64,000 nt of DNA from SAR116 cluster bacterium AG-426-B08 (GCA_003213175.1 QCNN01000001.1:62001-126000); one strand, 5' to 3'; positions 28,046 through 35,424 are shown, counted from the stretch's first letter. Notes: a model not told the origin generated them from the letters alone. Numbers and translations are program-made.

Positions 28046-28504
28046 TTATCCAGCTGATAACATTCTTCTCAAAAGTTTATTTCTTTGATTTATAATATTA
28101 TTAATTTTTTTAGAGTTTACTTTAATAGTATCAGCATTTTTCATAACCAAGATGCTTAACATACGATAACATTTTATAACTTCTTCAAATATTGTTTCGT
28201 CAAAAGTTTGGGTATTTGCAGCATTAATAATTTTGTCAGTATTTGAGGCAAGTATTTTATCGGCAATTGCCATATCATCCTTACTATAATTATTTGCAAA
28301 AACTTCACTAACGTAAGCAGTAATTCCTAGTTTAATACCTTCATCAAAACCTTTTTGATCACCCAAGCTAAAGTCAACCGATGCATTCCCAATTACAACT
28401 CCTGAACATGCTGATACATTATCTAACTGATTAGCAAAAACAATTTTTGAAGTAAAAATAAAATTTAGAATTAAAAAAAATAAGAATTTATAAAATTTTT
28501 TCAT
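28046..28504 (-). CDS. Exported protein of unknown function
   Basis: A 152-residue precursor with a clear signal peptide (MKKFYKFLFFLILNFIFTSKIVFA, hydrophobic 5-20, cleavage probably near residue 25). The mature part is mostly polar and probably helical, with two cysteines (near 33 and 112) that could form a disulfide in the periplasm. I recognise no family. It is the only minus-strand gene inside the island, transcribed toward the tRNA gene. The 291 bp upstream to the Sel1 gene contain repeat copy B. Confidence 0.6.
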   Translation of the reverse strand: MKKFYKFLFFLILNFIFTSKIVFANQLDNVSACSGVVIGNASVDFSLGDQKGFDEGIKLGITAYVSEVFANNYSKDDMAIADKILASNTDKIINAANTQTFDETIFEEVIKCYRMLSILVMKNADTIKVNSKKINNIINQRNKLLRRMLSAG

Positions 28505-28645
28505 ACAAGACTCTGGTTAATTAATTTGTCATTTAAAAATTTAAAATTTATTTAACTTATTTATCAAATAAATATTAAGCTTGATAGTTATATAAGTTTC
28601 TATTAAATATAAGATGCTCTCTACTTTGAATGTCGTTGCCAGAAT

Positions 28646-28715
28646 TACCCCCGGCGGCCCTTGCAAGGGCAAGTTATTAAACATCATTTTCAGGTAAACA
28701 AAATAGTAAACAAAT
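28646..28715 (+). repeat. 70-bp island repeat, copy B (GC block + 12-bp pair)
   Basis: A GC-rich 28-bp block (28647-28674), containing the perfect 14-bp palindrome GCCCTTGCAAGGGC at 28657-28670, is followed after 17 bp by the 12-bp pair AGGTAAACAAAA / TAGTAAACAAAT (28692-28715). The whole 70 bp aligns without gaps to 30302-30371 with 12 mismatches. The two copies flank the Sel1 and MORN genes. Confidence 0.8.
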
Positions 28716-28795
28716 TTAAGGGAAAATACCTTCACCAGAAACGAGATGAATTCCTTTTTCTTTTTTTAATTCAAAACCCTGTTAAAATAGCTTCT

Positions 28796-29542
28796 ATGAG
28801 AAAAATGTTTGCAACCCTTTTTGTCGCCATTTCTATATTTTTTGGAAGTTTGAATGGTGTCTTTGGTGATAATAATTATCAGAAAGGTTTGGATGCTTAT
28901 GAAATAGGTCATTTCCATACTGCAATTTCTTATTTTAGACCTCTTGCCGAACAAGGAAATGTAAATGCTCAAGTTTATCTAGGTATCATGTATGAAAAAG
29001 GGCAAGGGGTTCCACAAGATATGAAATTGGCATTTGAATGGTTTGCCGCTGCAGCCTTAAAAGGACATCCAGTTGCTCAAACCGAATTGGGTGCCTTTTA
29101 TGGTCAAGGGACGGTTGTGCCGGGTGTCCCAAAAGATTTTAAATTGGCATATAAATGGTATGCCAAAGCAGCCGAACAGGGGTTTGCAAAGGCTCAATTC
29201 CTTTTGGGTAATTCGTATTTAACAGGACAAGGTGTGCCAAAAGATTTTAAATTGGCATTTGAATGGTTTGCCAAATCTGCCGAACAGGGATTTGGAACTG
29301 CTCAAACATTTTTAGGCTTAATGTATGGTCGAGGAAAAGGCATACCACAAGATTATATCAAAGGATATATGTGGATTAATTTATCAATCACACAATTTAA
29401 GAATACTACCTACAAAACAAAAATTAAAAATGTAGCTAACAGAGCTATTAATAATTTTGAGAAAAAGATGACCCCTGAGCAAATAGCCAAAGCACAAGAA
29501 CTGGCTACACAATGTTATGCCAAAAAATTCAAAGGCTGTTAG
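28796..29542 (+). CDS. Exported Sel1-repeat protein
   Basis: A 248-residue precursor from the ATG at 28796; a 45-codon longer open frame upstream runs through repeat copy B and is rejected. The signal peptide MRKMFATLFVAISIFFGSLNGVFG is followed by one TPR-like segment and four Sel1 repeats (about residues 55-195) with the pattern AQxxLGxxYxxGxGVPxDxKLAFEWFAKAAEQG. The C-terminal 50 residues are polar with two cysteines (CYAKKFKGC). Sel1 proteins are periplasmic or secreted protein-binding scaffolds. It is followed 57 bp later by a MORN-repeat gene. Function unknown. Confidence 0.88.
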   Translation: MRKMFATLFVAISIFFGSLNGVFGDNNYQKGLDAYEIGHFHTAISYFRPLAEQGNVNAQVYLGIMYEKGQGVPQDMKLAFEWFAAAALKGHPVAQTELGAFYGQGTVVPGVPKDFKLAYKWYAKAAEQGFAKAQFLLGNSYLTGQGVPKDFKLAFEWFAKSAEQGFGTAQTFLGLMYGRGKGIPQDYIKGYMWINLSITQFKNTTYKTKIKNVANRAINNFEKKMTPEQIAKAQELATQCYAKKFKGC

Positions 29543-29598
29543 ATCAGTTTAAAATCGACAGACTATATTTTTCATCCTTTCTTGATTATAATGCAAAT

Positions 29599-30225
29599 AT
29601 GAAAAATCTTTTCTTAATCATTGTAGCTTTTCTATTCTGCTCCCTATCTTCAATCGCTTTGAGTGAAACAATGGATGATTTAGTCATATGGAATGGACTG
29701 TATTATAAGAAATTTACCGACACCCCTTTTAACGGAAATGTTGAAGGCAAAGAGCAAGGCGCAATTAAAAAAGGTAAGAAGCATGGGAAATGGAATTCTT
29801 ACTATGATAGTGGACAATTAGCGAATAAATCTCATTACAAAAACGGTAAGCTGGAAGGGAAATGGGTTTCTTACCATAAGAATGGACAATTATGGGCTAA
29901 AGGTCAGCACAAAAACAGTAAACGGGATGGGGAATGGTTTTATTATCATCACAACGGAAAATTATCTGGGCACAGTCAATTCAAAAACACCAAGGGGCAT
30001 GGGACATGGACAAGCTATCATGAAAATGGACAATTAGCGCGTAAATTTCATTACAAAAACGGCAAGCTGGAAAGGGAAGATATTACTTACTATGATAATG
30101 GAAAATTAAAGTCTAAATCTCATTACAAAAATGGCGAATTGGATGGTGAATGGACTCAGTACAATAAAAATGGAAAATTATGGAATAAAAACCATTACAA
30201 AAATGGTAAAAAAATAAACAAGTAA
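29599..30225 (+). CDS. Exported MORN/YwqK-type repeat protein
   Basis: A 208-residue precursor from the ATG at 29599; the open frame continues 29 codons upstream into the Sel1 gene but lacks a plausible start. Signal peptide MKNLFLIIVAFLFCSLSSIA is followed by a short head and six 24-residue repeats (residues 63-206) of the form GKWxSYYxNGQLxxKxHYKNGKLE. This is the MORN-variant repeat of the family often labelled YwqK antitoxin; no cognate toxin is recognised nearby. A beta-hairpin-rich solenoid outside the cytoplasm is expected. Confidence 0.85.
   Translation: MKNLFLIIVAFLFCSLSSIALSETMDDLVIWNGLYYKKFTDTPFNGNVEGKEQGAIKKGKKHGKWNSYYDSGQLANKSHYKNGKLEGKWVSYHKNGQLWAKGQHKNSKRDGEWFYYHHNGKLSGHSQFKNTKGHGTWTSYHENGQLARKFHYKNGKLEREDITYYDNGKLKSKSHYKNGELDGEWTQYNKNGKLWNKNHYKNGKKINK
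29785..30216 (+). repeat. Six 72-bp units in MORN-type gene
   Basis: Six in-frame 72-bp units encode the 24-residue repeats. Units share CATTACAAAAACGG-like segments, and conservation is strongest over the HYKNGKLE codons, suggesting recent expansion or gene conversion. Confidence 0.9.
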
Positions 30226-30471
30226 ACAGCCAAATAAGAGTTACTCATACAACTAATGGGCCTTCCCAAAACGCTCTCCCCTCTGCCTGCAGATACGGGG
30301 ATACCCCCGGCGGCCCTTGCAGGGGCAAGTCACTAAAAATGATTTTACGGTAGACAAAGCCGTAGACAAATCATGAGCCTGTTGACACAAATTACAGCTA
30401 CTTTAAACTAATCATCAAAAGGCTGGACAGGCGGAGAAGCAGTCAGAGGCTTAAATACACGAGTTTCAACA
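30226..30471. other. Non-coding right end of island
   Basis: There is no credible gene between the MORN gene and the att copy. The stretch begins with a GC-rich part (about 30270-30330) with potential hairpins (CGGGG-ATA-CCCCG at about 30294-30306, and CCTGCA/TGCAGG arms around it), then repeat copy C, then 100 bp without a recognised feature before the tRNA-like fragment. Confidence 0.6.
30302..30371 (+). repeat. 70-bp island repeat, copy C (GC block + 12-bp pair)
   Basis: GC block 30303-30330 differs from copy B at one base, so the central palindrome is imperfect (GCCCTTGCAGGGGC). The 12-bp pair CGGTAGACAAAG / CCGTAGACAAAT is at 30348-30371, 100 bp before the distal att repeat. It aligns to 28646-28715 without gaps at 58 of 70 positions. 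Confidence 0.8.
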
Positions 30472-30541
30472 AAGGTTGGGGTCGAGGGTTCAAATCCCTT
30501 CGCCAGCTCCAATTTTTCTTCGACAACTTCTCCAAAATTAC
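30472..30541 (+). repeat. att-like direct repeat, distal copy (tRNA-Gly fragment)
   Basis: A copy of the tRNA-Gly 3' half plus 30 bp of its downstream flank, 68/70 identical to 27861-27930. It has no D-arm or proper anticodon arm and reads CGCCAGC instead of CGCCCGC in the acceptor strand, so it is not a functional tRNA-Gly. It marks the distal island boundary, 14 bp from the stop of the JmjC gene. Confidence 0.9.
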
Positions 30542-30554
30542 CTTATTGGAAATA

Positions 30555-31718
30555 TTAACTTAGGACTCTCATTTGTTTCATAGCACCAATGAATTCATCT
30601 ATCAGACTTTCTGGTAAATCTTGAAAATTATTATTTAATTTCTTAATACTAATATTTTTTTCAGCAAAAGAATAACTTGTCAATTCTTCAAACTTTTTAG
30701 GAACTGGCACAGAGTTTTTTCCATTTGAAATAATTAATTGTCCATTTTGATTAGAGAGTTTTATTGAAGCCGGTATAGTATATTGAACACCAGCTTCAAC
30801 AATAGATCCTAGCTCATAGTCAACGAAATCGTATGGAAACTCCTTATAATAATTCAATAGTGGTGTTAAAAGAGTTTTATCATTTAGAATTTTATCAATT
30901 TCTTTTATAATATTTTTGTTTATGGCATGTATATCAGAGGTTGATTTTACGTTTTTAACATCTGACCTTAGATATGGATTAATGACTAGTTTATTCCATA
31001 TAAACTGCATCATATCAATGGGCTTCATATAATTTATACCAAAAGCAATATGAATAGCACCATTTTTAGAAGCTAGGGCATCGTGATACTGACCTCTTGG
31101 CAAATAAAGGAGATCTCCTGGTTTTAAAAGAACTTGTTCTTTAATTTTACCAGCTTTTTCTATTCTCTCCTCCAAAGGTAATTTGAAAATTGGATGATTG
31201 ATAGGATTATCTTCAAAATTTTCATAAATATTCCAAACTTTTTCACCATGGCAGTGAAGAGCAAAAACATCATGTGTGTCATAATGTGGACCAAAAGCCT
31301 GATGGCTTTGCATTGAAAAATATAAGTTTGCTTGGCATTTACCCCATGTAATTTTTTGCAACTCAGATGCCACATCTTTTACATTTTTTAAGACATATAT
31401 AATATCATCTAAAACAAGTGATGCCCCCTTTCTTATATAATCTTGAACTTTATTTGGATCAGGGCAATTTTTTGAAAATCCCATCTTGTGTCCATCAGTT
31501 ACAAATTCATTAAATCCAATAGCCTTTCTATCTAATACCATTTTGAAATTTTGATTATTCCATAAGCCAGGCATAGAAAGTATTTTATTAAGTATTTCTA
31601 AATTCATAACCTTTGCAAAACCTTCAAAGTCTGTTTTCAGATGATGATAATTTTTATTTTTATTAGCATCAGATAAGATCTGAATCTCACTATCAGAAAA
31701 AAATTTAAAATTTTTCAA
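30555..31718 (-). CDS. JmjC/cupin-fold 2-oxoglutarate oxygenase
   Basis: Predicted Fe(II)/2-oxoglutarate-dependent hydroxylase related to bacterial ribosomal oxygenases (RoxA/YcfD-like). In the 387 residues the metal triad is His145 and Asp147 in AFGPHYDTHDVF and His212 in LPRGQYHDAL; GEKVWNIYE follows the first half as in RoxA. A C-terminal region (about 240-387) may be a dimer/winged-helix part. The protein substrate, if any, is unknown. It ends 14 bp from the distal island repeat. Divergent from the following plus-strand genes. Confidence 0.82.
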   Translation of the reverse strand: MKNFKFFSDSEIQILSDANKNKNYHHLKTDFEGFAKVMNLEILNKILSMPGLWNNQNFKMVLDRKAIGFNEFVTDGHKMGFSKNCPDPNKVQDYIRKGASLVLDDIIYVLKNVKDVASELQKITWGKCQANLYFSMQSHQAFGPHYDTHDVFALHCHGEKVWNIYENFEDNPINHPIFKLPLEERIEKAGKIKEQVLLKPGDLLYLPRGQYHDALASKNGAIHIAFGINYMKPIDMMQFIWNKLVINPYLRSDVKNVKSTSDIHAINKNIIKEIDKILNDKTLLTPLLNYYKEFPYDFVDYELGSIVEAGVQYTIPASIKLSNQNGQLIISNGKNSVPVPKKFEELTSYSFAEKNISIKKLNNNFQDLPESLIDEFIGAMKQMRVLS

Positions 31719-31836
31719 ATCTTACTCTCCTTAATTTACGAAATGAGAATAGACTCATTTTTTATTATATTAATATAAACTATCTTATAACTTTTACGTA
31801 AATATGTATATAATTGAAGTAAACTAAGGTCTAAAT

Positions 31837-32319
31837 ATGAAATTTTTTGCATTTATTTTTTTTATTTTTATTAATAACACATTTGCTTCTGCTGAAACAT
31901 TAAATGGCACATATATAATATGTGAAAGAACGGATGATTTCATTATTAAGGAAAAAGACAAAGTTGATGAAAATTATATCTTTTTATTTATGAAATATGC
32001 TAATTACGAGCATAAAAAAATATTTAAAAATGATAAAAATTCTTTAATAAATTTTTCTTTTAAATTATTTAATACCGGACAGTATGAATTCAGAGAAAAT
32101 ACATTATTTCTAAATGACTCACTTAAATTTCGAGAAAAATCATACAAAAGGCATTTAGATAGAAATACCATGATATTAAAATCAAAATATAGAGAAAAGG
32201 TTATGTTTGAACATTTTTGTGAAGTTACTGATTTAATTAAATTTAGAATTAAATATACAGAAATTATAAATAATTTAAAAAAGTTTTGGAAAAATAAGTA
32301 TAAAGATAATAAAATCTAA
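31837..32319 (+). CDS. Exported protein of unknown function
   Basis: A 160-residue precursor with a short signal peptide (MKFFAFIFFIFINNTFASA, cleavage probably after residue 19). The mature domain starts ETLNGTYIICERTDDF and has two cysteines (about 29 and 133) that could pair in the periplasm; the pattern of alternating polar and hydrophobic residues suggests beta structure like a small lipocalin-like fold, but this is a guess. No family recognised. It ends 6 bp before the DUF1445 gene. Confidence 0.55.
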   Translation: MKFFAFIFFIFINNTFASAETLNGTYIICERTDDFIIKEKDKVDENYIFLFMKYANYEHKKIFKNDKNSLINFSFKLFNTGQYEFRENTLFLNDSLKFREKSYKRHLDRNTMILKSKYREKVMFEHFCEVTDLIKFRIKYTEIINNLKKFWKNKYKDNKI

Positions 32320-32325
32320 ACCACT

Positions 32326-33135
32326 ATGGAAATAATTAACTTTGATAAAGCTAAAAATCTTAACTCATCAGAAATAAGAGATTATATTCGAAAAGAATTG
32401 TATGCTGGACATACTGCAGGATTAGCTAAAAATAAGCTTCAAACGAATATTGTTGTATTGCCAAATCAATTCTCTGATCATTTTTTAAATTTTTGTCACC
32501 TCAATAAGAAGGCATGTCCATTAGTTGACAAGACAAAAGTTGGTGATCCTTTTTTTCATAATCTTGGAAGAGATATAGATGTAAGATTGGATGTTCCAAG
32601 ATATAACATCTATAAGAATGGAAAATTATTAAATACTACAAAGAATATTAAAGATTATTGGGAAGATACTTTTGTAGCATTTGCTATTGGATGCTCTTTT
32701 ACTTTCGAACACGAACTCTTAAGAAACAATCTTGAATTAGACCATATCAAAAATAATAAGATAGTTCCAATGTACAAAACAAATATTAAAAATAAACGAA
32801 GTGGAGTTTTTGCCAGTAAAATGGTTACCTCTATGAGAATCTTTAAAAAAAGTGAAGCTAAAAAAGTAATCACAATCTCGAAAAAATACTCTCAAGCTCA
32901 TGGCGAACCCGTCCATGTTGGAAGCCCGGAGAGGATTGGAATTAATAATATATTAAAACCTAATTGGGGAGATCCTCCTAGAGTCAAAAAGTCGGATGAA
33001 GATTATTATTTCTGGGCTTGTGGAGTTACCCCACAAAATGCTGTCATGGAAGCAAAATTGCCATTCTGTATTACTCACACACCTGGTCATATGTTAATAA
33101 CTGATACCACTGAAAATAAAATACTTTTAACTTAA
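32326..33135 (+). CDS. DUF1445 / D-glutamate cyclase-like hydro-lyase
   Basis: A 269-residue protein of the YcsI/DUF1445 family, whose animal member is D-glutamate cyclase. Recognised parts are AGHTAGLAKNKLQTNIVVLP, DVPRYNIYKNG, FAIGCSFTFEHELL, KMVTSMRIF, GEPVHVGSPERIGI and TPGHMLITD. Bacterial members are annotated as putative hydro-lyases; physiological substrate is not established. Full length and undamaged. Context with an exported unknown upstream and a methyltransferase downstream gives no clear pathway. Confidence 0.9.
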   Translation: MEIINFDKAKNLNSSEIRDYIRKELYAGHTAGLAKNKLQTNIVVLPNQFSDHFLNFCHLNKKACPLVDKTKVGDPFFHNLGRDIDVRLDVPRYNIYKNGKLLNTTKNIKDYWEDTFVAFAIGCSFTFEHELLRNNLELDHIKNNKIVPMYKTNIKNKRSGVFASKMVTSMRIFKKSEAKKVITISKKYSQAHGEPVHVGSPERIGINNILKPNWGDPPRVKKSDEDYYFWACGVTPQNAVMEAKLPFCITHTPGHMLITDTTENKILLT

Positions 33136-33170
33136 GTATTATCTCTAAATTTAATGTTTCATGTCAAATA

Positions 33171-33824
33171 ATGATGATGTCTCTTTTAGAAAAATTAAAC
33201 TTTTGCATTATTGAAAATAGAATAAAGAGAACATACTCAAATAGGTTTAAAACATTTGGAGCAACAGCAAAAGGTGTCTTCTGGAAAAATAATTTTACTC
33301 AAGATTTAAGGCTAGATCTTATAATAAATGCCATTGATAGTTATAAAGTAAAATATAATCCAGTCATTTGCGATATTGGTTGTGGTTACGGAAGATTATA
33401 TAAAAAATTACAATCACAATTATTATGGGAAAATTTTCATTATTTTGGATTAGACATCAACGAACAGTTTATTAATTACTGCAAATCAAATTTCTCTGCT
33501 AAAAATGCAATCTTTTTAAACAAGTCATCAGCTAAAAGTTTTTCAGACTTTACAGTTATGTCAGGAACTTTCAATTTATGTACATTCGACAATATAATTG
33601 TATGGGAAAGTTATCTGTGTGCTAACCTGAAATTAAATTGGAAATACACAAAAAAGGCCATGATTTTTAATTTATTACATAAAAATAAAAAGCAAATTTT
33701 AAATGGTCTTTATTATTCCGATAAACATTGGATCAAAAAATTTTGTGAAATCAATTTTGGTCAAACTGATATAATTAAATCTACTATGTTACCTGAAGAT
33801 ATACTTGTAAAAGTAAGTCGCTAA
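33171..33824 (+). CDS. Class I SAM-dependent methyltransferase
   Basis: A 217-residue protein with SAM motif I VICDIGCGYGRLYKKL (about 63-78) and an acidic beta-2 end FGLDINEQFINYC. The rest is diverged and the target cannot be named. Two adjacent ATG codons precede LLEKLNF; either may be used. Its 3' end overlaps the convergent alpha/beta hydrolase by 4 bp. Confidence 0.75.
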   Translation: MMMSLLEKLNFCIIENRIKRTYSNRFKTFGATAKGVFWKNNFTQDLRLDLIINAIDSYKVKYNPVICDIGCGYGRLYKKLQSQLLWENFHYFGLDINEQFINYCKSNFSAKNAIFLNKSSAKSFSDFTVMSGTFNLCTFDNIIVWESYLCANLKLNWKYTKKAMIFNLLHKNKKQILNGLYYSDKHWIKKFCEINFGQTDIIKSTMLPEDILVKVSR

Positions 33825-34630
33825 TTAATTTTTTTTACAAAATTAATTAAATATTCTGAAAATAATAGTGGGTTTTCTAAAGGTATTAGATGTCCACAAT
33901 CTTCAATCTCAACTCTTTTACAATTTGGAATTTGATTAGATAATTCATCTATATCTTCAGGAATTCTAAAAACTCGATCATAATGTCCTGTCATTACGAG
34001 AACAGGCAAATCCAAGCCACCCCAATTAAAATCCCAACTTGCATTTAAGGAACCTTTCATTAGTTTAAATACTCCATCATTTTCATTAAAAGGAATATAG
34101 TTTTCAGGATTAAGAGCATTCTTTTCCATTTTTTCTAAAAATAATGGAGAGGCAATCACTGGCATATTCATATCCATTAACAAAGCTGAACCTCCAACAC
34201 GTGCAGCATTTACCATAGTTTTATTTATCCATGTTAATCTGGAACTCTGCTTTCTTAAAGTATTAACTAAAACAAGTCCTAGAGCATTTATACCCTTCTC
34301 AATTGCAAGAGAAGCATATAAACCTCCAATAGATAAACCTACCAAAATAAACTTTTTAGGATTAAGATGTTCAATTAATTTAATCAGATCGGAAACTATA
34401 AGTTCAGTATCAAGAACAAGATCCTTCTCAAATTTACTTTTATCTTGGCCTCTAAAATTATATGCAATGTAACCATAACCTTGTTTTGCAATTTGGAGGC
34501 CTATATCTCCATTCCAAGCAGTTGTGTTGCCAGTCAATGCGTTGACAAAAATAAAAGTAGATTTATCGTTTTCTGGCTTGACATATTCGTAATAAATTTG
34601 ATTATCCTCGTCTAATTTTAAATAAGTCAT
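33821..34630 (-). CDS. Alpha/beta hydrolase
   Basis: A 269-residue cytosolic hydrolase. The nucleophile elbow is GLSIGG near residue 97, the oxyanion region FVNALTGNTTAWN near 28-40, the acid probably Asp in MTGHYDRVF, and the catalytic His in EDCGHLIPLENP near the C-terminus. Substrate unknown; esters or acyl-thioesters are typical. It overlaps the upstream anchored protein by 4 bp, so the two are co-translated. Confidence 0.88.
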   Translation of the reverse strand: MTYLKLDEDNQIYYEYVKPENDKSTFIFVNALTGNTTAWNGDIGLQIAKQGYGYIAYNFRGQDKSKFEKDLVLDTELIVSDLIKLIEHLNPKKFILVGLSIGGLYASLAIEKGINALGLVLVNTLRKQSSRLTWINKTMVNAARVGGSALLMDMNMPVIASPLFLEKMEKNALNPENYIPFNENDGVFKLMKGSLNASWDFNWGGLDLPVLVMTGHYDRVFRIPEDIDELSNQIPNCKRVEIEDCGHLIPLENPLLFSEYLINFVKKIN

Positions 34631-35199
34631 ATTTTCTCCTCTAATTCCTGTCCTTCTTTAGATAAATCATTTTCAATCTTTAGGTGATTGAAATGCTCAT
34701 ACAATTCATGTTCAACTTTGTTTTTGAAATCATTATACCTTTTTTCTTCTTCAGACAAATTTATATTTTCTTCATTAGGATCTTGAAATAGTAATTGTGT
34801 TGACAATGTCTCAGTAGCACTGGAATTAAAATCTTTTGTTAAAGGATTTTCTCCAACTAAGTCTTGAAAATTAGTTATAGCATGAATACCCCTTTTGATG
34901 GCTTCTCTGTCTTCTTCTGTTTCACTTTCATCAAAACCGACATATAGTGCATGAATAATATGTTGCTTTGGATCTGGCAATATTGCCGTATCATAAATAT
35001 AATCTTCAACAGGATCTAAATTTATATAGAACTCACTAAATCTCGCTAAAATTTCTCTAGTTCTAGATGGACCAGGTTCTGGTTTTTCAGCCTGTTTAAG
35101 TGGAGGTGGAGAGTTAATACTATTATATATAGCAATGCAAACTAAAACAGTAAAAGTTATGACTAATGCTAATAAAAATGGTGTGGTATCTTGGAACAC
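34627..35199 (-). CDS. Membrane-anchored acidic protein, unknown
   Basis: A 190-residue protein with one N-terminal transmembrane segment (about 8-26, FLLALVITFTVLVCIAIYN), a Pro-rich linker, and a strongly acidic soluble part. The segment RFSEFYINLDPVEDYIYDTAILPDPKQHIIHALYVGFDES looks ordered and conserved-like; the C-terminus is Glu-rich and probably coiled. I recognise no family. Translational coupling to the hydrolase suggests joint function at the membrane. Confidence 0.65.
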   Translation of the reverse strand: MFQDTTPFLLALVITFTVLVCIAIYNSINSPPPLKQAEKPEPGPSRTREILARFSEFYINLDPVEDYIYDTAILPDPKQHIIHALYVGFDESETEEDREAIKRGIHAITNFQDLVGENPLTKDFNSSATETLSTQLLFQDPNEENINLSEEEKRYNDFKNKVEHELYEHFNHLKIENDLSKEGQELEEKI

Positions 35200-35333
35200 A
35201 ATAACCTCCTGATTTTAATATAATATTTAAAAGAATCATTTTAAATGCCAAAAAAACATATTTTTTAAAAAAAAATTATTAATTGTAATCAATAAGTTAG
35301 GTTGCATATAAGTTATATTGCCATTTAGTCGGT

Positions 35334-35363
35334 TTGCATTAAATGTCTTTTTATTGTTATTAT
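35334..35363 (+). promoter_or_regulatory. Possible promoter of betaine-type transporter
   Basis: TTGCAT (35334-35339) and TATTAT (35358-35363) are 18 bp apart, upstream of the proX-like gene in a 225-bp non-coding gap. Between the presumed transcript start and the Shine-Dalgarno AGGAGG (35414-35419) lies a 14-bp palindrome. Consensus match is moderate. Confidence 0.3.
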
Positions 35364-35388
35364 TCATTATTGATTTCAAAATATGAAA

Positions 35389-35402
35389 TAAATACGTATT
35401 TA
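35389..35402. promoter_or_regulatory. 14-bp palindrome before proX-like gene
   Basis: TAAATACGTATTTA is a perfect 14-bp palindrome 22 bp before the start codon. It could be a dimeric repressor operator or part of a leader fold. No regulator is assignable from the window. Confidence 0.4.
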
Positions 35403-35424
35403 GAAAACTTAATAGGAGGGTATT

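Larger units (their letters stand above)
27861..30541. mobile_element. tRNA-Gly-targeted 2.6-kb genomic island, no integrase
   Basis: The island is delimited by 70-bp direct repeats of the tRNA-Gly 3' end. This is the arrangement left by tyrosine recombinases that insert at tRNA 3' halves and regenerate the gene. It encodes three proteins with export signals (an unknown on the minus strand, and Sel1-repeat and MORN-repeat proteins on the plus strand), and its Sel1/MORN part is visibly richer in G and C than the flanks. No recombinase gene is present, so it is either non-autonomous, mobilised in trans, or a deletion remnant. Confidence 0.75.

Noticed and set aside
28541-28735. 64-codon minus-strand frame at the island repeat
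   Set aside because: It runs through repeat copy B, has no family resemblance and no ribosome-binding site, and would overlap the non-coding block that is shared with copy C.
29599-30225. MORN/YwqK gene as antitoxin of a toxin-antitoxin pair
   Set aside because: The gene has a signal peptide and no toxin-like gene is next to it; the antitoxin label for this repeat family is not evidence by itself.
30472-30511. Second functional tRNA-Gly
   Set aside because: Only the 3' half is present; there is no D-arm or complete anticodon arm and the acceptor strand has a substitution.
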